Part shown: piece after piece, positions 56,767 to 64,000 of the stretch
Position numbering within the stretch: the stretch's first letter is position 1
How the letters are laid out: each line of letters begins with the position of its first letter
Origin: Methylobacter sp.
GTDB lineage: Bacteria > Pseudomonadota > Gammaproteobacteria > Methylococcales > Methylomonadaceae
Direction: 5' to 3'
Assembly (NCBI GenBank): GCA_030699385.1
Contig: JAUYMY010000081.1
Location: forward strand, 1 to 64,000
DNA length: 64,000 nucleotides
Program-made: the position numbers and the translations under genes
The notes under the pieces: generated by a model
What the model was told of the DNA's origin: nothing
The model's database searches: none
What the model saw: the letters and a program-made list of their open reading frames with translations, nothing else

Positions 56767-59126
56767 CAATACGGCCACACCCAATTGTCAACTTCTGGCA
56801 AATCGGTGCCGTGTTCGTAAGCATAATTGCGGCATTCGATCTGCATATCGCGCATTTTTTCTTTGACATGCGCACCGGCTACGCGCAATGACGGAATCCG
56901 GTTAATCGCGTCAATCACCAGACTGAAACGGTCGATTTCGTTTTGAATGGCCAATTCCAGCGGCGTGTTGATGCTGCCTTTTTCCTTGTAACCGCGCACA
57001 TGCAGGTTCTTGTGGTTATTGCGGCGATAAGCCAAGCGGTGAATCAACCAAGGATAACCGTGGAAGTTGAACAATATTGGTTTGTCCAGCGTGAACAGGC
57101 TGTCGAAATCCTTATCCGACAAGCCGTGCGGATGTTCCGCTGCAGGCGTCAGTTTGTACAAATCCACCACGTTGATAAAACGTACTTTAAGTTCGGGGAA
57201 ATTCTCGCGCAGCAATACCACGGCGGCCAGCGCTTCTTTGGTCGGAATGTCGCCGGCACTGGCGATGACCAAATCCGGCTCGAAACCTTGGTCATTACAA
57301 GCCCAGTCCCAGATGCCGATGCCCTTAGTGCAATGTTTAATCGCTGCATCCATGTCCAAAAATTGCAGATGCTTTTGTTTGTCGCAAACGATGACATTAA
57401 TATAATCGGTGCTTTTTAAACAATGATCGGCCACCGACAACAGGCAGTTGACATCGGGCGGCAAATAAATACGCGTGACTTCCGGGCTTTTATTGACCAC
57501 CACGTCCAAAAAGCCGGGGTCTTGATGGGTAAAGCCGTTATGGTCTTGACGCCAAACGGTCGACGTAATCAGCAGGTTCAACGACGACACCGGCGCACGC
57601 CACGGCACATCCTTGGACATCGCCAGCCATTTGGCATGTTGATTGAACATCGAATCAATCACATGGACGAAGGCTTCGTAAGTGGAGAAAAAACCGTGAC
57701 GACCGGTCAGCAAATAGCCTTCCAGCCAGCCTTCGAGCGTATGCTCAGACAGCATTTCCATCACTCGTCCGTCCGCCGACAGTTCGCCGCCGCCGGCATC
57801 TTCCGGCAAATAGTCGGCCAGCCAGGTTTTTTTGCTGACTTCATAAACGTCATCGAGCTTGTTCGAGCTGTTCTCATCGGGGCCGAACACGCGGAAATTG
57901 TGCATGTTCAGGCGCATGATGTCGCGCAGGAACTTGCCCAAAGGCCGCGTATTTTCAGCGACTGTGGTTCCGGGTTTACTCACTTCAGCAGCGTATTCGC
58001 GGCAATCCGGCATCAGCAGGGCTTTACGCAATAAGCCGCCATTAGCATGAGGATTGGCGCTCATACGCCGTGTGCCTTTAGGCGCCAGCGCTTTGAGTTC
58101 AGGCAACAAAGCGCCATTCTGATCAAACAATTCTTCTGGTTTGTAGCTGCGTAGCCAGTCTTCCAGCTGCTTAAAATGTGCCGGTGTATCGCGCACATTA
58201 CTCAGCGGCACTTGATGGGCGCGCCAAAAACCTTCGACCTTTTTGCCGTCCACTTCTTTCGGCCCCGTCCAGCCTTTAGGCGAGCGCAACACAATCATCG
58301 GCCAACGCGGACGAACCGGTTTGCCGCTGCTGCGCGCTTCCTGCTGTATGCGGCGAATTTCCAATACGCATTGTTCCAGCGTCTCGGCCATGGCTTGGTG
58401 CATGGTTTCGGGGTCGCTGCCTTCAACAAAATAAGGCGTCCAGCCGTAGCCTTTGAACAGGTTTTCCAATTCCTCGTGCGAAATGCGCGACAGGATAGTC
58501 GGATTGTTAATCTTGTAGCCGTTCAAATGCAGAATCGGCAACACTGCACCATCGCGGATAGGATTCAGGAACTTGTTGGAATGCCAAGACGTCGCCAGCG
58601 GCGCGGTTTCCGATTCGCCATCGCCGACCATCACCGCAACAATTAAATCGGGATTATCGTAAGCCGCGCCGAACGCGTGGCTTACGCTGTAACCGAGTTC
58701 GCCGCCTTCATGGATTGAACCCGGCGTTTCCGGTGTGCAATGGCTGCCGATGCCACCGGGAAAGGAAAACTCTTTGAAGAACTGGCGCAGTCCGTGTTCG
58801 TCTTCGCTTTTATTCGGGTAAATTTCGCTGTAAGCGCCTTCCAGATACACAGGACCAAGCACACCGGGCGCGCCGTGACCGGGGCCTGCGAGAAAGATGG
58901 CGTCCAAATCGTACTTATTAATTAGCCGATTAAGGTGGATATAAGCAAAAGAAAGGCCGGGGCTAGAACCCCAATGCCCCAGCAAACGGTTCTTCACATG
59001 CTCCAGTTTCAGCGGTTCGCGCAGCAGCGGATTATCGCGCAGATAAATCATACCGGCAGCAAGGTAGTTGCAGGCGCGCCAATAGGCGTTAATGTTGTCA
59101 ATTTCTTGTTGGGTTAATGTATTCAT
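56766..59126 (-). CDS. xfp: Xylulose-5-phosphate/fructose-6-phosphate phosphoketolase
   Basis: [69 protein letters not shown]. Confidence 0.97.
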   Translation of the reverse strand: MNTLTQQEIDNINAYWRACNYLAAGMIYLRDNPLLREPLKLEHVKNRLLGHWGSSPGLSFAYIHLNRLINKYDLDAIFLAGPGHGAPGVLGPVYLEGAYSEIYPNKSEDEHGLRQFFKEFSFPGGIGSHCTPETPGSIHEGGELGYSVSHAFGAAYDNPDLIVAVMVGDGESETAPLATSWHSNKFLNPIRDGAVLPILHLNGYKINNPTILSRISHEELENLFKGYGWTPYFVEGSDPETMHQAMAETLEQCVLEIRRIQQEARSSGKPVRPRWPMIVLRSPKGWTGPKEVDGKKVEGFWRAHQVPLSNVRDTPAHFKQLEDWLRSYKPEELFDQNGALLPELKALAPKGTRRMSANPHANGGLLRKALLMPDCREYAAEVSKPGTTVAENTRPLGKFLRDIMRLNMHNFRVFGPDENSSNKLDDVYEVSKKTWLADYLPEDAGGGELSADGRVMEMLSEHTLEGWLEGYLLTGRHGFFSTYEAFVHVIDSMFNQHAKWLAMSKDVPWRAPVSSLNLLITSTVWRQDHNGFTHQDPGFLDVVVNKSPEVTRIYLPPDVNCLLSVADHCLKSTDYINVIVCDKQKHLQFLDMDAAIKHCTKGIGIWDWACNDQGFEPDLVIASAGDIPTKEALAAVVLLRENFPELKVRFINVVDLYKLTPAAEHPHGLSDKDFDSLFTLDKPILFNFHGYPWLIHRLAYRRNNHKNLHVRGYKEKGSINTPLELAIQNEIDRFSLVIDAINRIPSLRVAGAHVKEKMRDMQIECRNYAYEHGTDLPEVDNWVWPY

Positions 59127-59253
59127 AAGCTATAAATTTAAGGTTAAGTTTTTTGCTGGCAATATTAAAGCGTCTTATTGTGACACCGGCGTGACAACCG
59201 GTTGATGTTAGGTAGCCTATTTCTTTTAACATTTACGTTGGAGTCCAATAGCT

Positions 59254-60339
59254 TTAGCTATTGGCCGAATAGTGCGGATAGTCAGTATAGCCCTTTTCAT
59301 CGCCGCCATAAAAGGTCGCCTGATCGGGCGTATTCAGCGGCAGGTTTTTTGCAAACCGTTCCGGCAAATCGGGATTAGCAATAAACAATTTACCAAACGC
59401 CACCATATCGGCCTGCTGCTGTGCGATAGCGCTATTGCCGCTGTCCAAGTCGTAGCCGTTATTGGCCATATAAAAACCGCTAAAGCAATTTCTTAATGCC
59501 GCATAATCGACCCGTCGCTCGCCGGTCAGCATGTCGCCTTCCAGCACATGCAGATACGCCAGCGGATAGTCGGACAATTTTTGTGCGACGGCGTTAAACG
59601 TTTGTTGCGGCTGGCTGTCGTTCATATCGTTAAAACTGTTTTCCGGCGACAGCCGCACCCCGACGCGATGGCTGCCCCAAACTGCAATCATGGCGTCAAC
59701 CACCTCCAGCAACAGACGCATCCGATTGCCAATATCGCCGCCGTAATTATCGGTACGCTGATTGCTGCCGTCGCGTAAAAATTGATCGAGCAAATAACCG
59801 TTGGCGGCATGAATCTCGACGCCATCGAAACCGGCGGCTTTGGCATTTTTCGCCGCCGTTACATACTCAGCGACAATCCCCGGCAATTCATCGATAGCCA
59901 GTTTATGCGGCGTTTCAAAATCCTGAAACCCTTGATAAGTCATGACTTTACCCGCCGCTTTTAACGTAGATGGCGCGACCGGCAAAATTCCGCCCGGTTG
60001 CAATGAAGAATGGGAGATTCGGCCGGTATGCCAAAGTTGAATAAAAATCCGCCCGTCTTCTTTATGCACCGCATCGGTGACTTGCCGCCAGCCGTCAATT
60101 TGCGCAGCGGAATAAATGCCCGGCGTGTGCGGATAACCAATGCCAGACGCTGATATTTGGCTGCCTTCGCTGATAATCAAACCAGCGCCGGCGCGTTGCC
60201 GGTAGTATTCCACATTCATTGCTTGCGGCGCATCGCCTTCGCCGGCGCGGTTACGCGTTAATGGCGCCATAATGATGCGGTTGCTCAACGTTAAGTCGCC
60301 TAAGTGTATCGGCGAAAACAAAGTGTTTGCTGAAGTCAT
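59254..60339 (-). CDS. nemA: Old yellow enzyme family alkene/N-ethylmaleimide reductase
   Basis: LFSPIHLGDLTLSNRIIMAPLTRNRAGEGDAP; FDGVEIHAANGYLLDQFLRDGSNQRTDNYGGDIGNR. Confidence 0.92.
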   Translation of the reverse strand: MTSANTLFSPIHLGDLTLSNRIIMAPLTRNRAGEGDAPQAMNVEYYRQRAGAGLIISEGSQISASGIGYPHTPGIYSAAQIDGWRQVTDAVHKEDGRIFIQLWHTGRISHSSLQPGGILPVAPSTLKAAGKVMTYQGFQDFETPHKLAIDELPGIVAEYVTAAKNAKAAGFDGVEIHAANGYLLDQFLRDGSNQRTDNYGGDIGNRMRLLLEVVDAMIAVWGSHRVGVRLSPENSFNDMNDSQPQQTFNAVAQKLSDYPLAYLHVLEGDMLTGERRVDYAALRNCFSGFYMANNGYDLDSGNSAIAQQQADMVAFGKLFIANPDLPERFAKNLPLNTPDQATFYGGDEKGYTDYPHYSANS

Positions 60340-60468
60340 AATTAAGCTCCTAAATTAGAATGAATGGAATGAGCGCTGTATTACATCATCAAACGTCAGC
60401 GCTTGCAGCAATAAGCCCTTTTTTAACAGACAGACAGTTTGTTTGTCTTTCCGCCCACGCTTTTAGGC

Positions 60469-60852
60469 CTAACCCAGCTGGATAATCTGATTTAGCCGGT
60501 CACATACCTGCACAAATAGACTATCCTGCAACGATTTAAGCGGGTGTGCTTTGGCTTTGCGCAAACGCCAGTCGAATGATTTGGGTTGATGACAGAGTAC
60601 ATAACTGATCTGTTCGGCCTTGCGACCGGAAGCCTTGCCGACTGCCACCGCGAATGGGTTGTCGGCATTGTATTCTGCTGTCGTCATGGGTAAGCCAATG
60701 ACTAGCGAGGTTTTTTCGTTAAAAATACGCGGCGAAAGCACCAAAAACGGATGGACATCACGCATTTCTTGCCCGACTTGCGGGTTGCAGTCAATCCAGA
60801 TAATGTCTTGGCGATCCGGCACCCAAGTACCCAGTTTTTTGGGCGTTAGCAA
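60469..60852 (-). CDS. MazF/PemK-family toxin
   Basis: WVPDRQDIIWIDCNPQVGQEMRDVHPFLVLSPRIFNEKTSLVIGLPMT. Confidence 0.88.
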   Translation of the reverse strand: MLTPKKLGTWVPDRQDIIWIDCNPQVGQEMRDVHPFLVLSPRIFNEKTSLVIGLPMTTAEYNADNPFAVAVGKASGRKAEQISYVLCHQPKSFDWRLRKAKAHPLKSLQDSLFVQVCDRLNQIIQLG

Positions 60853-61103
60853 CGCTCCGCTCCAATAATTTGACGGGTGATCATCACTTCTCCACCATGA
60901 CGCGCAGGATCAAAACCAGCCAATCGCTGTTCCAATGAAGGAGGCGCATCGTCAATAGGCGTAATCACCACCTGATTGTCTTCGACAGAAATACGAACAC
61001 GCTGATCGACATGTAAATGTGCTGCCTGGGCAATTGCGGCAGGTAATCGGACACCCAAATTATTACCCCACCGTTTGATGTCAAGAATTATTTCAGTCAT
61101 CAT
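60846..61103 (-). CDS. MazE/AbrB-type antitoxin
   Basis: ILDIKRWGNNLGVRLPAAIAQAAHLHVDQRVRISVEDNQVVITP; overlaps toxin. Confidence 0.88.
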   Translation of the reverse strand: MMTEIILDIKRWGNNLGVRLPAAIAQAAHLHVDQRVRISVEDNQVVITPIDDAPPSLEQRLAGFDPARHGGEVMITRQIIGAERC

Positions 61104-61451
61104 AGCCTCCTAAAATTGTTTAAACTTGAGTATAAACACGACTGGCTAATTGGTCAATTTGATGGGGGGACAGGAGATACTTATGCATCGAGGACAGGTC
61201 TGCGCTATTTTTGAAAGCAGCGTTGCCTTTGCCAACGAACATTGGAAAAAATTAAGCAAACACTGAGCTAAAACCCAAAACCAGTATTTTTTAGGCGCGG
61301 CTAAATAATCCGCATATTTTACCAAATTGCAAATCAGCGCTCTTTTGGAGGATAATGCCAGGCTACGCATAGCCTGGCTATGCTTTTGATTGACCTTGTA
61401 ACCACGCCATTCGCTCATTATCGAGCCACTATGCACGCTTTGGAATACGCT

Positions 61452-62849
61452 ATGAAAAAGACTATGTACGAAAAAATCTGGGACAGCCACCTGGTCGTTG
61501 ATGTGGCCGGACAGGCACCTTTGCTTTATGTTGACCGGCATTTGATGCATGAAGTCACCAGTCCGCAGGCTTTTGAAGGTCTGCGTTTATCCAGCCGCAA
61601 AGTACGCAATCCGCACAGCATTCTTGCTACCATGGATCATTGCGTGCCCACCAAAAACCGCGATTTGCCGATTGCAGATCCGATTGCTAAAAAGCAAATC
61701 GAAACCATGGCAGACAACTGCCGCGAAAACGGCTTGAATCTGTATGACATGAAAAACCCCAATAACGGCGTGATTCATGTGGTCGTGCCTGAGCATGGCT
61801 TCGTCCATCCGGGCATGGTCGTGGTCTGCGGCGATAGCCATACCGCAACCCACGGCGCATTCGGCGCGCTGGCTTTCGGCATCGGCACTTCCGAGGTCGA
61901 GCACGTCATGGCGACGCAAACCTTGCCGCAAAAGAAATCCAAAACCATGCAAATCATCGTCAATGGTGAGCTGTCCAAATACGCCTCAGCCAAAGATATT
62001 GCCCTGGCGATTACCGGCAAAATCGGCACCGCAGGCGGCACCGGCTACGTGATTGAATACACCGGTTCGGCGATTCGGGAACTGTCGATGGAAGGCCGCA
62101 TGACGCTGTGCAACATGGCGATTGAAGCGGGCGCCAGAGCCGGCTTGATTGCCCCCGACGAAAAAACCTACGACTACCTGAAAGGCCGCGAATTTGCGCC
62201 ATCCGGTCAATATTGGGAGCAGGCTTTAGCGTATTGGAAAAGTCTGCCCAGCGATGACGGCGCGGTATTCGATGCCACTGTCACCTTAGACGCAGCCGAC
62301 ATTGCGCCGCAAGTATCGTGGGGTACCTCGCCCGAACAAGTGACCGGCGTTGATGGCGTAGTGCCCGCACCGGAAAGTTTCAGCGACGAGATCAAACGCC
62401 AAGCCTGCGAAAACGCCCTGGCTTATATGGGCTTAACGCCGAACACCAAAATCACCGATATTGCCATTGATTACGTGTTTATCGGCTCATGCACCAACGG
62501 CCGCATCGAAGATTTCCGCATTGCCGCCGAAGTGGCCAAAGGCACTAAAGTTGCCCCCGGCGTTACCGCGATTGCCGTGCCCGGCTCCTATCACGTCAAA
62601 CAACAAGCCGAACAAGAAGGCCTGGATAAAATCTTTACCGATGCCGGTTGGGAATGGCGCGAACCCGGATGCTCCATGTGTCTGGCGATGAATGGCGACG
62701 AACTGACCAAAGGCCAACGCAGCGCCTCGACCTCAAACCGCAATTTTGAAGGCCGTCAAGGTAAAGGCGGACGCACCCATTTGGTATCGCCCGCCATGGC
62801 AGCGGCCGCCGCAGCGGCAGGCCATTTTGTCGATATTCGTACACTATAA
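61452..62849 (+). CDS. leuC: 3-isopropylmalate dehydratase large subunit; ATG at 61452 preferred
   Basis: [73 protein letters not shown]. Confidence 0.97.
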   Translation: MKKTMYEKIWDSHLVVDVAGQAPLLYVDRHLMHEVTSPQAFEGLRLSSRKVRNPHSILATMDHCVPTKNRDLPIADPIAKKQIETMADNCRENGLNLYDMKNPNNGVIHVVVPEHGFVHPGMVVVCGDSHTATHGAFGALAFGIGTSEVEHVMATQTLPQKKSKTMQIIVNGELSKYASAKDIALAITGKIGTAGGTGYVIEYTGSAIRELSMEGRMTLCNMAIEAGARAGLIAPDEKTYDYLKGREFAPSGQYWEQALAYWKSLPSDDGAVFDATVTLDAADIAPQVSWGTSPEQVTGVDGVVPAPESFSDEIKRQACENALAYMGLTPNTKITDIAIDYVFIGSCTNGRIEDFRIAAEVAKGTKVAPGVTAIAVPGSYHVKQQAEQEGLDKIFTDAGWEWREPGCSMCLAMNGDELTKGQRSASTSNRNFEGRQGKGGRTHLVSPAMAAAAAAAGHFVDIRTL

Positions 62850-62892
62850 ATACGCGGCAAAAGTTCATTTCATTAGATAATAGAACACAGAT

Positions 62893-62953
62893 GACACGGA
62901 TTTTACTGATAAACACGGATAAAAAAATCCGTCTTATCAGTGACATCCGTGTC
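62893..62953. repeat. Palindromic repeat between leuC and leuD, ACACGGAT/ATCCGTGT family
   Basis: GACACGGATtttaCTGATAAacaCGGATaaaaaaATCCGtcTTATCAGtgacATCCGTGTC. Confidence 0.85.
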
Positions 62954-63005
62954 CTGTTTTTCTAACGGCCAACTCACAGCAAAATTTTAAAAATCGGAAA
63001 GAATT

Positions 63006-63617
63006 ATGGAACCGTACAAAAAACACGAAAGCATTGCCGCCTTAATGAACCGCAGCAATGTCGATACCGACCAGATTATCCCCAAGCAATTCCTGAAAAA
63101 AGTGGAACGCAGCGGCTTTGGTCAACACCTGTTTCACGACTGGCGTTTTAACGATGACGGCAGCGACAACGCCGAATTCGAATTGAACAAACCGGCGTTC
63201 AAAGGCGCCAAAATCCTGGTCGCCGGCGACAATTTCGGTTGCGGCTCATCGCGCGAACACGCGCCCTGGGCGATTGCCGATTATGGTTTTAACACCATTA
63301 TTTCCACCAGCTATGCCGATATTTTCTACAACAACTGTTTTAAAAACGGCATCTTGGCGATTAAAGTCGATAAAGTGCAGCTGGATAAATTGATGGCCGA
63401 AATTGCCGCCAACGAAGGCGTGCGTTTTGTCGTTGATCTGGAAAACCAGCAAGTCACCACGCCCGGCGGCAATGGTTTCAGCTTTGAAATCGACCCGTTC
63501 CGCAAAGGCAATTTATTGAGCGGCCTGGATGATATTGGCTTGACCTTGAAGCATGTCGATAAGATTACCGAGTACGAACAACAGCATAAGCAAAATTTTC
63601 CTTGGCTTTGGGCTTAG
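63006..63617 (+). CDS. leuD: 3-isopropylmalate dehydratase small subunit
   Basis: NRSNVDTDQIIPKQFLKKVERSGFGQHLFHDWRF; GDNFGCGSSREHAPWAI. Confidence 0.97.
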   Translation: MEPYKKHESIAALMNRSNVDTDQIIPKQFLKKVERSGFGQHLFHDWRFNDDGSDNAEFELNKPAFKGAKILVAGDNFGCGSSREHAPWAIADYGFNTIISTSYADIFYNNCFKNGILAIKVDKVQLDKLMAEIAANEGVRFVVDLENQQVTTPGGNGFSFEIDPFRKGNLLSGLDDIGLTLKHVDKITEYEQQHKQNFPWLWA

Positions 63618-63628
63618 TTTTGTAAATA

Positions 63629-63668
63629 CGCTGTGCGTACCTTTCGGTATTTGATGGTATGCGCAGCG
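63629..63668. repeat. Palindromic intergenic repeat after leuD
   Basis: CGCTGTGCGTACC...GGTATGCGCAGCG. Confidence 0.75.
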
Positions 63669-63688
63669 CGCCCTACATAACTATTTCA

Positions 63689-63857
63689 ATGAAAAACTAC
63701 AATTTATCATTTATCAGCGATGTCGATTTATTCAATCATGTTAAAGAAACGGTTGAGAAATATCGTTTTACCGTTTGATGCAAAGATTTACCGAAAAACA
63801 ATTCAACAGGTCGTGGAAAAAGCCTATTTTCATATTGCGACACTTAATTTCGGGTAA
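63689..63857 (+). pseudogene. Decayed remnant resembling an Eco47II-family restriction endonuclease N-terminus
   Basis: MKNYNLSFISDVDLFNHVKETVEKYRFTV* then, in another frame, FDAKIYRKTIQQVVEKAYFHIATLNFG*. Confidence 0.5.
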
Positions 63858-63863
63858 AAATAA

Positions 63864-64000
63864 ATGACTTTTCATGACGGACTCTATGATGAAGTTTTGT
63901 CAAATGCACTGTGGGAGCAGCTATCTAAATCAACCAGCGAAACAGATCGTAGCCTAGAAATAATTTCACCAGAGGACGCAACTGAACGATTAGCCGATGC
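63864..64000 (+). CDS. N-terminal fragment of a CDS running off the window (possibly a helicase/defence-type protein)
   Basis: MTFHDGLYDEVLSNALWEQLSKSTSETDRSLEIISPEDATERLADA, open to window end. Confidence 0.5.
   Translation, partial: MTFHDGLYDEVLSNALWEQLSKSTSETDRSLEIISPEDATERLAD

Noticed and set aside
57423-58034. 203-aa plus-strand ORF opposite xfp
   Set aside because: Antisense to well-conserved phosphoketolase sequence.
61146-61550. 134-aa minus-strand ORF and a 27-aa plus ORF (MHRGQVCAIFESSVAFANEHWKKLSKH) upstream of leuC
   Set aside because: The long ORF extends antisense into leuC and the short one has no supporting evidence; possible repeat or transposase remnant but not demonstrable here.

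Overview
This 64-kb chromosomal window is from a gammaproteobacterial (type I-like) methanotroph. The identification rests on a complete pmoC-pmoA-pmoB operon together with serine-cycle/C1 genes (mtdA, glycerate kinase, glyA, ftfL) and an NAD-type formate dehydrogenase (fdsGBA, fdhD, fdsD). Other core content: a partial tRNA-Val, tRNA-Asp, ppiD, fabI, a partial peptide ABC importer, ilvI-ilvH...ilvC, rpmE, hrcA-grpE-dnaK-dnaJ-dapB with a CIRCE site, mdh, a DHH phosphoesterase, xfp-ackA, an OYE reductase and leuCD. There is also an O-antigen locus with a complete-looking CDP-tyvelose pathway (rfbF, rfbG, rfbH, rfbS-like, rfbE, wzx, glycosyltransferases). The most unusual pattern is repeated insertion of toxin-antitoxin or defence-like modules inside metabolic operons: an AT-rich three-gene cassette (TIGR04255-like, unknown, HEPN/UPF0332-like) between ilvH and ilvC; HicAB between fdsB and fdsA; a putAbiC-like membrane protein plus a DUF2281-like protein between glyA and ftfL; an antitoxin plus MazF/PemK domain fused in frame to the sugar dehydrase RfbH; MNT-HEPN between rfbH and the next rfb gene; DUF4160-DUF2442 in the glycosyltransferase region; and MazEF upstream of leuC. 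Several families of palindromic intergenic repeats are present, some of which supply stop codons or C-terminal codons to genes. All calls come from reading the sequence and the ORF track; no database search was run.
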